A model generated the notes under the pieces. It saw only the letters and a list, made by a program, of their open reading frames with translations, made no database searches and was not told the origin of the DNA. The position numbers and the translations under genes are program-made. A stretch of 60,592 nucleotides of DNA from Lachnospiraceae bacterium (lineage in GTDB: Bacteria; Bacillota; Clostridia; Lachnospirales; Lachnospiraceae), in NCBI GenBank assembly GCA_017442865.1, contig JAFRXK010000061.1, positions 1-60,592 on the forward strand, read 5' to 3'. Each line of letters opens with the position of its first letter. Within the stretch, counting starts at the first letter, position 1. Shown in pieces: positions 19,174 to 28,361 of the stretch.

Positions 19174-19374
19174 GCAAACATAATATTCTTTGATTCTTCC
19201 AGTATCAAAGAATCTGCTACCAAAAAAGATTCAAAGTTTGCTGAAATTATCTATCCTGATGATGAGGCTATAAATGATTCAAAAAATCTAATTCCAACAT
19301 CAAAGTTTTTTTCTCGCATACGCTTATTAAATCTATCCTCCCAATTGAGTCCTACTATAGCGGTTCAGGGGTGA
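19174..19374 (+). pseudogene. Possible coding remnant, no start
   Basis: A 66-codon open stretch (ending ...FAEIIYPDDEAINDSKN...SPTIAVQG, stop 19372-19374) occupies the 409-base gap between the AKR and the next gene. No start codon or ribosome site is seen, and no family is recognised; the opposite strand also has short open stretches. It may be chance or a decayed gene. Nothing else was found in 19046-19455. Confidence 0.2.
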
Positions 19375-19455
19375 GCCAAAATTTATTAAATTTCATAATG
19401 TTCTTAATTATTTATATATAATCTTCTTTTAACAATCCACGAACAATCTATTTAT

Positions 19456-20415
19456 TTACTTGCAATCCTCTTTTATTCGCTGTATATAATTATAAATATC
19501 CCTTGCCTCTAAAGAATCAAAAAACTTTCTTTCTCCTTTATATTCTATAAATGGTGGTTTTTCTTTTTCTTTATCAAGTTTCTTTTGAATGGTGTACTCA
19601 TTTGTCAGTGTACAATCTATTTCTATTATATGTCTCCCTAAATCATGTTGTATAGTATTTTCAAGAACTCCTTCTTCAGATGTTATATCATAATTTGCAA
19701 CGAATCCATTTAACTCTTTATGATTCAATTTTGAAAAATATTTAATTGTTCTATTACCATTAATGTCAAATATAACTATTGCAAATTGTACTAATGGTTT
19801 CTTTTCTATTTTTTCTTTATCTTCTTCATCTAAATCTTTTAATAAATTAATTTCAAACGAATCATCTTCGCCATCCTTATTTATTTGTTTATATAATATA
19901 TTATCATCATAAATCAAAGCACAATATATTTTGGATATCTTTCCTTGTGTTATTTTAAACGGAATTATATAAGGTTTCCCATTAAAATCCTTTTTTTCTT
20001 CATTAATTACAACATCTAATTGATAATTTCTTTTAGCTAAATCAGAACTCTTAAATGCTACAACTAACGAAGCGACTGCTACAACTAATGAAATGACTGT
20101 AAAAATCGATGATAATTTATCCTTTTTTGTTTTCTTTTCGGTTGTTTTATTATTTATCTCTATGATATTATCCTTAATTTTTTTTAAACAAATTTTTAAA
20201 CTACCTTCATTATCATCTGTTATTATTTTTTTTATATTATTTACATTATTATTTATTGTATTTAATGTATTATTATCAATTTTTATTTTTGGATTTTTCA
20301 CTCTTATACTTTCGTTATTACTAATATTCTCAACATTATCATTAATATTTTTACAATACTTTTCTATTTTACTAATAGCTTCTTCATCTGTTTTTTTTCT
20401 ATAAACATTGTCCAT
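19456..20415 (-). CDS. AT-rich single-pass membrane protein, unknown
   Basis: 319 aa. The N-terminal 90 residues are Asn/Lys/Ile-rich and likely coiled coil (NTLNTINNNVNNIKKIITD), a single membrane segment follows (IFTVISLVVAVASLVVAF, about 105-122), and a beta-rich domain of about 180 residues forms the C-terminus. AAGG is positioned before the ATG. Base composition is far more AT-rich than the neighbours, suggesting recent transfer. No known family was recognised; general layout recalls membrane-anchored proteins of accessory islands. Confidence 0.65.
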   Translation of the reverse strand: MDNVYRKKTDEEAISKIEKYCKNINDNVENISNNESIRVKNPKIKIDNNTLNTINNNVNNIKKIITDDNEGSLKICLKKIKDNIIEINNKTTEKKTKKDKLSSIFTVISLVVAVASLVVAFKSSDLAKRNYQLDVVINEEKKDFNGKPYIIPFKITQGKISKIYCALIYDDNILYKQINKDGEDDSFEINLLKDLDEEDKEKIEKKPLVQFAIVIFDINGNRTIKYFSKLNHKELNGFVANYDITSEEGVLENTIQHDLGRHIIEIDCTLTNEYTIQKKLDKEKEKPPFIEYKGERKFFDSLEARDIYNYIQRIKEDCK

Positions 20416-20539
20416 AATCGCCTTGTGCTCCTATCATTTATATAATTTATCTTTATAATAAGTTTTTTTATCTTAAATTGTATATTGTAATATATACCGG
20501 TGCTATAAACATGTTACATTCTTATAATCTAAATATCCA

Positions 20540-21385
20540 TTAATCTACACCTAATTTACCCGACTTCTCTGCAAGCTTCTTGTCTTCGCGTTTTACTCTG
20601 CGTTCTAACTTCTTAATATCTTCTGATGGAGGAAGATTTTCAGGTTTTATTCCTCTTTGTCCTAACATATCACGAACCGAATAATTGTTATCAACATGTT
20701 CCTCTGTTATAGATGCTTCTCCATATAAATCTTTCTGTTCAACATTGTAATTAGTCATTTCTGTAGCAAGATTTTTAGCTGCGATAGTCAACGTAGGGAG
20801 GAAATCTGCCAATGGTCTGACATCCTGCACTCCCAGCCGATTCTTCATCTCACGCGTTGTGTATCCACCGAACAGCGCCTCATCTCCCCTAGACCGTATA
20901 CGTCCGAAACCTGCATCATCCACACCACGTTCATATATATTCTGTGATAACTTCTTTTCAGATTCCTTCAATTTACCACGCGCTTCGCTTCTCTCAAAAT
21001 AAGAAATACGCTCTTCAATAAGCTCCTGCTTCCTTGTCTGTACGGCAAAATAGCTTTGTGCAAACGCAATTGCTTCCTTACGTGGATCTCCATTCTGTGC
21101 AATAAGATAACATGCATAACGAGTAAGCTTATAATCTTTAATTGCTCTCTCTGCACCACTTCCCAATTTGACCATTTTGTTGACTTCAACAAAATGGTTC
21201 TTCGCATCAATACCATTGACTTCACATGAAACAATCGCCTTTTCTATTGTTCTTAAAAAGTTTCTCCACTCTGTGTATTCAAGCAATACCATCAAATCCC
21301 TTGCATACCAGAACTCCACTCCATCTTCCTCATGTAAAATACCATCGAAAAGAAGTTTGTTTTGCTCAATCATCTTCTTATCCAT
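20540..21385 (-). CDS. dinD: DinD-like DNA-damage-inducible protein
   Basis: 281 aa. The N-terminal half is a Bro-N-like domain (VEFWYARDLMVLLEYTEWRNFLRTIEKA) followed by YKLTRYACYLIAQNGDPRKEAIAFAQSYFAVQTRK, the hallmark stretch of DinD; the C-terminal part is charged and ends KKLERRVKREDKKLAEKSGKL. E. coli DinD is LexA-regulated and inhibits RecA strand exchange; whether this one does is inference. No LexA-type site was recognised upstream. It is separated by 21 bases from the small HTH gene in front of it, a likely two-gene operon. Confidence 0.82.
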   Translation of the reverse strand: MDKKMIEQNKLLFDGILHEEDGVEFWYARDLMVLLEYTEWRNFLRTIEKAIVSCEVNGIDAKNHFVEVNKMVKLGSGAERAIKDYKLTRYACYLIAQNGDPRKEAIAFAQSYFAVQTRKQELIEERISYFERSEARGKLKESEKKLSQNIYERGVDDAGFGRIRSRGDEALFGGYTTREMKNRLGVQDVRPLADFLPTLTIAAKNLATEMTNYNVEQKDLYGEASITEEHVDNNYSVRDMLGQRGIKPENLPPSEDIKKLERRVKREDKKLAEKSGKLGVD

Positions 21386-21406
21386 AGTCCTTCCCCCTTT
21401 TTTATT

Positions 21407-21673
21407 TTACTTTTTTAAACCATTCAGCTTATCATAATACGCCTTATACCTGTAGTATGTCCTCCTGCTGCAATTGCACTTCTTCGAAATTTCCTCAATT
21501 GAAGCGCCGCTTTCATAAAGCTCTGCAAACAAATCATACGAAGCCTGCCACTTGCCATCGTGAGGCTTGCGTCCGCCTCTGTCACGATTTTCAAGCTTCT
21601 CCAGCTTATCACGCAGTTCCTTGTTCTCTTTCTCCAGTTCTTCTATCCTTTTTAACGCCTCCTGAATCGTCAT
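21407..21673 (-). CDS. Small coiled-coil/HTH DNA-binding protein
   Basis: 88 aa. Residues about 4-33 are a coiled coil (EALKRIEELEKENKELRDKLEKLE), then a GGRKP basic linker, and a C-terminal helix-turn-helix (ASIEEISKKCNCSRRTYYRYKAYY) similar to resolvase or transposase DNA-binding domains. GGGGGC precedes the ATG. Located directly upstream of the DinD-like gene on the same strand, it could regulate it, or be a transposon-derived orphan. Function inferred only from fold. Confidence 0.65.
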   Translation of the reverse strand: MTIQEALKRIEELEKENKELRDKLEKLENRDRGGRKPHDGKWQASYDLFAELYESGASIEEISKKCNCSRRTYYRYKAYYDKLNGLKK

Positions 21674-21857
21674 ATCCGCGCCCCCTGTGTCATTAATAAT
21701 TTATGTCTCAATTATATTTTATATTATTTTTCGTGTCAATATTTATTAATTTCACCGCACAACATTTTATTGCCATTTTTCCTTAATTAATTAGTGCAAA
21801 AGATTAATTTTACTGATATAATATTATTGAATATTTATGATTTGAAAGGAGGTCTTT

Positions 21858-23318
21858 ATGGCAGTAAAAAAGCTTACCATTCTTCATTCCAACGACCTGC
21901 ACGGTGACTTTCTTCCTAAGGTGACTGACGGCCATGAAACCGGCGGTCTTGCCCGTCTTGCCGGCTATGTAAAATCTGTGCGAAGCTCAGAAGAGAATGT
22001 CATCTATGCAAATGCAGGAGATATGTTCAGAGGCTCTATTATTGACTCCGAATACCTCGGTCTTTCCACAATTGACCTTATGAATCATCTTGCTCCGGAC
22101 GTTACCACAGTAGGAAATCATGAGGTTGATTATGGTGTTGCGCACCTGTTATTTTTAGAGAAGTGTGCACGTTTCCCGATAATTAACGCTAACCTTTTCG
22201 TTACGCTCAACAACGCCCGCCTTTTCCAGCCGTATTTAAATATTGACATTGACGGTATGCGTATATTGTTTATCGGTATTCTAACAGAGGAGGTTATTGC
22301 CTCTACCAAAACTGAAAAGGTTATCGGAACCTTTATTGACACCGAGGAGGCCGCAAAGGAGGTCGGTATTATCTGCGATAATTATCGTACCAAAAATACC
22401 GATATGGTTGTACTGCTTACTCACATCGGCATTGAAGAGGACAGGGTTTTAGCAGAATGTCTCAACCCTGATTGGGGCGTGGATCTTATTATCGGAGGAC
22501 ACTCCCACACACAGATGGACGAGCCTGAGATAATTAACGGTATTCCGATTGTACAGGCAGGAACAGGCACAGGTCTTATCGGACGCTTTGACATTGAATA
22601 TGACACCGAGCTTCACAAAATTTCTTCACTTAACTGGAGAACCGTTATCCTTGATGAGGCGGCTGCCGAACCGGATGAAATTATGTCTGAGCTTCTTAAC
22701 CATTATAAAGGTGAGACCGACGCAAAATACAAGAGAATCGTCACAAGCTTCGCACGAAAGCTCACACATCCGTCACGAATACAGGAGACTGAGATGGGCA
22801 ACCTCTATTCAGACCTCATTCAGTGGGAAAGCAGCTTCGATATCATGATGATGGGCTCCGGCTCTATAAGAAAAACCGAGCTTGGTCCTATCGTGGATTA
22901 TCAGTCTATGGTTGAAAATACGCCTTATGACGACATTCTCTGGATGCTCAAGGTTACAGGAGCACAGTTCAGGAGAATGATTCTTCACGTTCTGCGCGAT
23001 GAGGCCTGGGAGGGACACACCGAATTCTATCAGTATTCAAAGGGTGTCCGCATTGTTTACAGAAAGAGCACCCATGCTCTTGAGGAATTCAAATTAAACG
23101 GCAGTGATATCACGGACGACCAGGAGATACTTATTGCAATCCAGAATTATCATTACAACAGCTTTGATGAATTCTTAGGCGTTCCGCTTGAAGAGGTGAA
23201 AGCAAATATGAAGCCTAGAGTCGTTGCAACCTCCGTAAACAACCTCGTTGAAGAGTATTTTTCAACAAATCAGGGACTTGATGCCCACGTTGAAGGAAGA
23301 CTTGTTATACTCGAATAA
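21858..23318 (+). CDS. 5'-nucleotidase / metallophosphoesterase family protein, cytosolic
   Basis: 486 aa. Metal-binding motifs of the UshA/5'-nucleotidase family in order: HSNDLHGDF, NAGDMFRGS, TVGNHEVDYG, THIGIEED and GGHSHTQMDEP; the C-terminal substrate domain includes NLYSDLIQWESSFDIMMMGSGSIRKTELG. There is no signal peptide, sorting signal or anchor, unlike secreted UshA-type enzymes, so it likely acts in the cytosol on nucleotides or related phosphoesters. A strong AAGGAGG lies five bases before the ATG. Monocistronic. Confidence 0.9.
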   Translation: MAVKKLTILHSNDLHGDFLPKVTDGHETGGLARLAGYVKSVRSSEENVIYANAGDMFRGSIIDSEYLGLSTIDLMNHLAPDVTTVGNHEVDYGVAHLLFLEKCARFPIINANLFVTLNNARLFQPYLNIDIDGMRILFIGILTEEVIASTKTEKVIGTFIDTEEAAKEVGIICDNYRTKNTDMVVLLTHIGIEEDRVLAECLNPDWGVDLIIGGHSHTQMDEPEIINGIPIVQAGTGTGLIGRFDIEYDTELHKISSLNWRTVILDEAAAEPDEIMSELLNHYKGETDAKYKRIVTSFARKLTHPSRIQETEMGNLYSDLIQWESSFDIMMMGSGSIRKTELGPIVDYQSMVENTPYDDILWMLKVTGAQFRRMILHVLRDEAWEGHTEFYQYSKGVRIVYRKSTHALEEFKLNGSDITDDQEILIAIQNYHYNSFDEFLGVPLEEVKANMKPRVVATSVNNLVEEYFSTNQGLDAHVEGRLVILE

Positions 23319-23327
23319 GCACCTTCA

Positions 23328-23388
23328 ATGATACCTAGGGGTTGCTGCTCAAGCCTTTTGACACCGGTATCATAAAGAAAATTGTTTT
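23328..23388 (+). terminator. Putative terminator after the phosphoesterase gene
   Basis: ATGATACC (23328-23335) pairs with GGTATCAT (23366-23373) around a loop that contains a smaller GGTT/AGCC hairpin. A T-rich stretch follows from 23383. The long loop makes it weaker than a classic terminator. Confidence 0.5.
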
Positions 23389-23414
23389 TTTCTAAGTACT
23401 TAATATAATAAATG

Positions 23415-23443
23415 TTGAGAAATTTCAGCAAATTTGTTATGAT
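23415..23443 (+). promoter_or_regulatory. Promoter of the hydrogenase operon
   Basis: TTGAGA (23415-23420) and TATGAT (23438-23443) are 17 bases apart, 120 bases upstream of the first gene. The long leader has no clear riboswitch or Rex-type palindrome that I could recognise. Confidence 0.55.
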
Positions 23444-23565
23444 ATAATTGATCGTTATTATGGGAATCTGTGAGAACAATTCAGAGTAAGTATTTTTAAT
23501 GCAAATAATTGCAGAATGAATGTTTTGCAGTGACCTAATTTAAAATCTATATAGGAGGTTTTGCT

Positions 23566-24057
23566 ATGAACCGATTAAGCGATGCCGCAGTTGCAAAGAT
23601 TGAGGGAATCTGCGAGCGTTACAAAGACGAAAAAACCCCTCTCATGATGATCTTAAGCGACATTCAGAACGAATACGGATATATTCCGTTAGAGGTACAG
23701 GAGCTTGTTTCAAAGAAGACAGGCATTTCTGTTGCTGAGATCTATGGTGTTGTTACTTTTTACTCATTCTTCTCTCTTACTCCAAAGGGAAAGTATGTTA
23801 TCGGCTGCTGTCTCGGAACAGCTTGCTATGTAAAGGGTGCACAGCAGGTTATTGACAAATTCTCAGAAATCCTTGAGATTAAACCGGGTGAGACAAGCAA
23901 GGACGGATTATTCACTCTCGATGCATTAAGATGTATCGGTGCATGTGGTATTGCTCCGGCCGTAACAATCAACGGAAAGGTTTATCCGAAGATGACACCT
24001 TCACAGGTAGCAGAGGTAGTTAAGAATTACAAAGAAAAGGAGGCAGCTACAGCATGA
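23566..24057 (+). CDS. hydC: NuoE/HydC-like thioredoxin-fold [2Fe-2S] subunit of the bifurcating hydrogenase
   Basis: 163 aa. The four cluster cysteines are visible in the NuoE pattern: CCLGTACYVKGA and later CIGACGIAP. This small subunit carries a [2Fe-2S] cluster that passes electrons to the flavin subunit. GGAGG lies seven bases before the ATG. Its last four bases (ATGA) overlap the next gene, so translation is coupled. With the two following genes it makes the HydABC type of NADH- and ferredoxin-dependent, electron-bifurcating [FeFe]-hydrogenase. Confidence 0.93.
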   Translation: MNRLSDAAVAKIEGICERYKDEKTPLMMILSDIQNEYGYIPLEVQELVSKKTGISVAEIYGVVTFYSFFSLTPKGKYVIGCCLGTACYVKGAQQVIDKFSEILEIKPGETSKDGLFTLDALRCIGACGIAPAVTINGKVYPKMTPSQVAEVVKNYKEKEAATA

Positions 24058-25937
24058 TAAATTCAATTGACAAGCTCAACGAGAATATCGCGGCATGTAC
24101 AAAGTGTCTCGATGACAAGCTTGCAGGCAATGATGGAAAGCGCCACATTGTATTATGTGGAGGAACAGGTTGTCTCTCAAGTAACTCAAAAGAAATTACA
24201 GAAAAGTTTATCGAACTTCTTGAAGCAAAGGGCGTTGCTGATAAGGCAACAGTTAATCAGGTAGGATGCTTCGGCTTCTGTTCACAGGGTCCTTTCGTAA
24301 AGATTTATCCTGAGGATACTCTTTACCGTCTCGTTCAGATTGATGACGTTGAAGAAATCATTGATAAAGATATCATTAACGGTGAGGTTGTAGAGCGTCT
24401 TCTTTATGTAGAGCCTTCAACAGGCGAAAAGGTATCAAAGCAGGAGGACATCAACTTCTACAAGAAGCAGCATCGTGTTGCTCTTCACGGTTGTGGCGTT
24501 ATCAATCCTGAGGATATCAACGAAGCTCTTGGCATGGGCGCATTCCAGGGTCTTAAGAGAGCTCTTGGTATGGACCGTCAGGCAGTTATTGACGAAGTTC
24601 TTGCTTCAGGCATCAGAGGCCGTGGAGGCGCAGGCTTCCCATCAGGCCGTAAGTGGCAGTTTGCATACAATGTTGAAAGTGATGAGAAGTACGTTGTATG
24701 TAACGGTGACGAGGGTGACCCGGGTGCATTCATGGACAGAAGTATCCTTGAGGGAAATCCTCTTGCAGTTATCGAAGGTATGGTAATTGCAGGTTATGCT
24801 ATCGGCGCACAGAACGGTTATTTCTATGTTCGTGCCGAGTATCCTATAGCAGTAAACAGACTTAAGATTGCTATTAAGCAGGCTGAAGAATTAGGTCTTT
24901 TAGGTGATAATATTCTCGGAACAGATTTCAGCTTCCGCTGCCATCTCCGTCTCGGCGCCGGCGCATTCGTATGTGGTGAAGAGACAGCCCTTCTTAACTC
25001 AATCGAGGGTAAGAGAGGTATGCCAAGACCAAGACCACCTTTCCCGGCAGTAAAGGGTCTTTGGGGCAAGCCAACCATTATCAACAATGTTGAAACGCTT
25101 GCATGTATTCCTTACATATTAAGAGAAGGTGCAGAGAAATTTGCATCAGTAGGAACAGAAAAGTCAAAGGGTACGAAGGTATTCGCACTCGGCGGCAAGG
25201 TTAACAACGTAGGTCTTGTAGAGGTTCCTATGGGTACAACCTTAAGAGAGCTTATTTATGATATCGGCGGCGGTATTCCAAACGGCAAGAAGTTCAAGGC
25301 TATCCAGACAGGTGGACCTTCAGGCGGATGTCTTACAGAGGAATTCCTTGACGAGCCGATTGATTTTGATAACCTCGTAGCAAAGGGCTCTATGATGGGT
25401 TCAGGCGGCGCTATCGTTATGGACGAGGACAACTGTATGGTTGACGTTGCTAAGTTCTACATGGAATTCATTTGCGACGAGTCATGCGGTAAGTGTTCAC
25501 CATGCCGTATCGGTACAAAGCGTATGCTTGAGATTCTTACAAAGATTACAGAGGGAACAGGTACTATGGAGGACCTTGACGCCCTTGATGAATTAGCAAA
25601 GACAGTAAAGGCTAACTCATTATGTGCTCTCGGACAGACAGCAGCTAACCCTATTAATTCAACACTTGCACATTTCAGAGATGAATATATCGCACATATC
25701 GTTGATAAGAAGTGTCCTGCACACGTTTGCAAGAACCTTATGGAATACCATATCGATCCTGAAAAGTGTATCGGTTGCGGTCTGTGTGCTAAGAACTGTC
25801 CTGCAAGCTGTATTACAAGAACAGACTATATTGCTCCTGGACATAAGCTTGCATCATTTGAGATTAATGCGGCAGAGTGTGTAAAGTGTGGTTCATGTAT
25901 GAGTGCTTGTCGAGTACATGCTATTTCAAAACAATAA
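24054..25937 (+). CDS. hydB: NuoF/HydB-like flavin subunit of the bifurcating hydrogenase
   Basis: 627 aa. Domains in order: an N-terminal thioredoxin-like [2Fe-2S] domain (CGGTGCLSS, GCFGFCSQGP), the NuoF core binding NADH and FMN (GRGGAGFPSGRKW, VCNGDEGDPGAF), a [4Fe-4S] site (ESCGKCSPCRIG), and a C-terminal 2[4Fe-4S] ferredoxin (CIGCGLCAKNCP, CVKCGSCMSAC). This is the full domain set of HydB in bifurcating hydrogenases rather than respiratory NuoF. It exchanges electrons with NAD(H). HydA begins 15 bases downstream. Confidence 0.95.
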   Translation: MINSIDKLNENIAACTKCLDDKLAGNDGKRHIVLCGGTGCLSSNSKEITEKFIELLEAKGVADKATVNQVGCFGFCSQGPFVKIYPEDTLYRLVQIDDVEEIIDKDIINGEVVERLLYVEPSTGEKVSKQEDINFYKKQHRVALHGCGVINPEDINEALGMGAFQGLKRALGMDRQAVIDEVLASGIRGRGGAGFPSGRKWQFAYNVESDEKYVVCNGDEGDPGAFMDRSILEGNPLAVIEGMVIAGYAIGAQNGYFYVRAEYPIAVNRLKIAIKQAEELGLLGDNILGTDFSFRCHLRLGAGAFVCGEETALLNSIEGKRGMPRPRPPFPAVKGLWGKPTIINNVETLACIPYILREGAEKFASVGTEKSKGTKVFALGGKVNNVGLVEVPMGTTLRELIYDIGGGIPNGKKFKAIQTGGPSGGCLTEEFLDEPIDFDNLVAKGSMMGSGGAIVMDEDNCMVDVAKFYMEFICDESCGKCSPCRIGTKRMLEILTKITEGTGTMEDLDALDELAKTVKANSLCALGQTAANPINSTLAHFRDEYIAHIVDKKCPAHVCKNLMEYHIDPEKCIGCGLCAKNCPASCITRTDYIAPGHKLASFEINAAECVKCGSCMSACRVHAISKQ

Positions 25938-25952
25938 TAGGAGGGAATAACT

Positions 25953-27728
25953 ATGGCATTAGTTAATATCAAAATAGAAGGCATTTCCTATCAGGTTGAA
26001 AGCGGCATGACCATACTCGAAGCAGCAAAAGCCTGTGGCTACGAAATTCCTTCATTATGTGCATTTAATCATGGTGAGTGCAACTTAGCTTCATGTCGTG
26101 TCTGCCTCGTTGAGGCTACAGGCGCAAGAGGTCTTGTTGCCAGCTGTGTATATCCTGTTGCTGAGGGCATGGAAATCAGAATTTCATCTCCTGCAGCAGT
26201 TGAAGCAAGAAGAAACAGCGTTGAGCTTCTTCTTTCAAACCACAACAAGAACTGTCAGCAGTGTGACAAGAATGGTCAGTGCGAGCTTCTCTACGTTGCA
26301 CAGCTTACAGGCGCAAGAGATGACGCTTTCGCAGGAAGCTATTCCGAAAGACATATAGACCGCATCGCTCCTGCTCTCGTAAGAGATACATCAAAGTGTA
26401 TTCTCTGCGGAAGATGTGTTGAGAGATGTAAGAACGCACACGGTCTCGGAATCCTTGGATTCGAGAACAGAGGCTTCAATACATTTGTTGCTCCTGCTGA
26501 AAACAGAAGCTTCGCTGATTCACCATGTATCCAGTGTGGTCAGTGTGTAAATGTCTGCCCTACAGGCGCTCTTATGGAGAATTCCGAAATCGGCAAGATT
26601 GACGCTGCATTTAAGGCAGGCAAGCATGTTATCGTGCAGGCTGCTCCTGCAGTAAGAGCTGCTCTCGGTGAAGAGTTTGGCTATCCAATCGGCACACCTG
26701 TTACAGGCAAGATGATTGCAGCACTCAGAAGACTCGGCTTTGAAAGAGTTTATGACGTAAACTTCGGCGCAGACCTTACAATCATGGAAGAGGGAACAGA
26801 GCTTCTCGGACGTCTTACAAACGGGGGCGTTCTTCCTATGATTACATCATGTTCACCGGGCTGGATTAACTACGCTGAGTACAACTATGGCGACCTTCTT
26901 CCACACCTTTCATCATGTAAGTCACCTCATCAGATGCAGGGCGCTATCATCAAGTCATACTGGGCAGAGCAGAATGGCATTGCTCCAGAGGATGTATTTG
27001 TTGTTTCAGTTATGCCTTGTGTTGCTAAAAAGTTTGAGAAAGAGCGTGAGCAGGAGAAGGTTAACGGTATTGCAGATGTTGATGCAGTTATCACAACAAG
27101 AGAGCTTGCAAGAATGATTAAGAGAAGCGGTATCTTATTCAATCGTCTTCCTGACGAAGAGTGGGATCAGGATATCATGGGCGACTACTCAGGCGCAGGT
27201 GTTATCTTCGGTGTTACAGGCGGCGTTATGGAGGCTGCTCTCAGAACAGTTTACTACAAGCTTACAGGCAAAGAAAAAGAAGCTATCACATTTGAAGAGG
27301 TTCGTGGCCATGAGGCAGGAATCCGTGAAGCATCAATCGATATCAATGGTACAGTTGTAAATGTTGCCATCGCATCAGGTATGAAGTCTGCAAAGGTTCT
27401 TCTTGATGAAATTAGAGAAGGCAAGTCAAAGTATCAGTTCATCGAGATTATGGGATGCCCTGGCGGATGTATCAACGGTGGTGGTCAGCCATATGTAAGA
27501 AGCTGCTTCCTTCCAAATGAATCAGATGATATTCTTGATACATACAAGGAAAAGAGAGCTAAGGCTCTTTACACAGAGGATGAGAGACAGGTTATCCGCC
27601 AGTCACACAACAATCCTCAGATTATCGAGCTTTACGAGAAATATCTTGGCGAGCCTAACTCACACAAGGCACATGAATTATTACATACATCATATGCTGC
27701 AAGAGAGGGCTTCAACGAGCTTGATTAA
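25953..27728 (+). CDS. hydA: [FeFe]-hydrogenase catalytic subunit HydA
   Basis: 591 aa. N-terminal [2Fe-2S] domain (CAFNHGECNLASCRVC), His/Cys [4Fe-4S] motif (HNKNCQQCDKNGQC), two [4Fe-4S] ferredoxin motifs (CILCGRCVERC, CIQCGQCVNVCP), then the H-cluster domain. L2 MPCVAKK and L3 GCPGGCINGGGQP are canonical, but L1 reads TSCSPGW: Ser replaces the second Cys of TSCCPGW. It reduces protons to H2 using ferredoxin and NADH through the HydB/HydC partners. AGGAGG stands before the ATG. The maturases HydEFG are not in the window. Confidence 0.95.
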   Translation: MALVNIKIEGISYQVESGMTILEAAKACGYEIPSLCAFNHGECNLASCRVCLVEATGARGLVASCVYPVAEGMEIRISSPAAVEARRNSVELLLSNHNKNCQQCDKNGQCELLYVAQLTGARDDAFAGSYSERHIDRIAPALVRDTSKCILCGRCVERCKNAHGLGILGFENRGFNTFVAPAENRSFADSPCIQCGQCVNVCPTGALMENSEIGKIDAAFKAGKHVIVQAAPAVRAALGEEFGYPIGTPVTGKMIAALRRLGFERVYDVNFGADLTIMEEGTELLGRLTNGGVLPMITSCSPGWINYAEYNYGDLLPHLSSCKSPHQMQGAIIKSYWAEQNGIAPEDVFVVSVMPCVAKKFEKEREQEKVNGIADVDAVITTRELARMIKRSGILFNRLPDEEWDQDIMGDYSGAGVIFGVTGGVMEAALRTVYYKLTGKEKEAITFEEVRGHEAGIREASIDINGTVVNVAIASGMKSAKVLLDEIREGKSKYQFIEIMGCPGGCINGGGQPYVRSCFLPNESDDILDTYKEKRAKALYTEDERQVIRQSHNNPQIIELYEKYLGEPNSHKAHELLHTSYAAREGFNELD

Positions 27729-27756
27729 ATTATAAAAGATAGACAAGCATAAATTC

Positions 27757-27828
27757 CGGGGCAGCCGCAGGCTGCCCCGTTTGTTCTCTGTAGTGTATAT
27801 GATTTCGGGGCAGCCGCAGGCTGCCCCG
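27757..27828 (+). terminator. Tandem pair of identical GC-rich hairpins after hydA
   Basis: Two exact copies of a 10-bp stem with GCA loop (CGGGGCAGCC-GCA-GGCTGCCCCG) lie at 27757-27779 and 27806-27828, 49 bases apart. Each is followed by T-rich sequence. They end the hydrogenase operon and also face the convergent lipoprotein gene. A third relative lies at 49459-49481. Confidence 0.8.
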
Positions 27829-27849
27829 TACATTTTGTCTTGTAGTATT

Positions 27850-28239
27850 TTACTTTTTCACGTATACATATTCACATGTAAAATCGTCTTCCGGATCATT
27901 ATTAAAAATATCCAGTCTTCCATCCTTAAGTGTGCCGGTATAATCTATTGATATACCAAGGAATGTCTCTTTCATTGTGAAATTTTCACCTTCAAGATTC
28001 CATGTCAGATTAAAATCCATACCGTCTCTGTGGTGAATACCAACTCCGCCCGACTTAAGTTCAAGTGAAAACTCTTCATCCGTTACCTTTGCTTCATCAG
28101 GGTCTCCGACAAATTTCGTATACTGCCCCTCATAAGTTCCGATTACAGAATTTTCTGCTGACTTGCCACATCCCGCAAGGACTGATGCAAGCATTGCAAC
28201 TACGATAATAAGCAGCACACACGCATTAAGCCTCTTCAT
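27850..28239 (-). CDS. Small lipoprotein, unknown function
   Basis: 129 aa. A lipoprotein signal peptide is clear: basic N-terminus, hydrophobic CVLLIIVVAMLASV and lipobox LAGC at about residues 20-23, so the mature protein should be lipid-anchored on the outer membrane face. The mature part is a small beta-rich domain (YEGQYTKFV, LKSGGVGIHHRDG, YTGTLKDGRLDI) similar in layout to lipocalin-like DUFs. AAAGGAGG precedes the ATG. Last in the run of minus-strand genes that starts with the OPT transporter, but 122 bases separate it. Confidence 0.82.
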   Translation of the reverse strand: MKRLNACVLLIIVVAMLASVLAGCGKSAENSVIGTYEGQYTKFVGDPDEAKVTDEEFSLELKSGGVGIHHRDGMDFNLTWNLEGENFTMKETFLGISIDYTGTLKDGRLDIFNNDPEDDFTCEYVYVKK

Positions 28240-28361
28240 TTCGCAAACCTCCTTTTCCTCAAAAGCACGCTTTCAAAACAGTAATTTTTAAAAAAGCACC
28301 TCGAATTTAATAAAACTAACCATATAACCCATATATACTTATGATTATTAATCATAAATCA

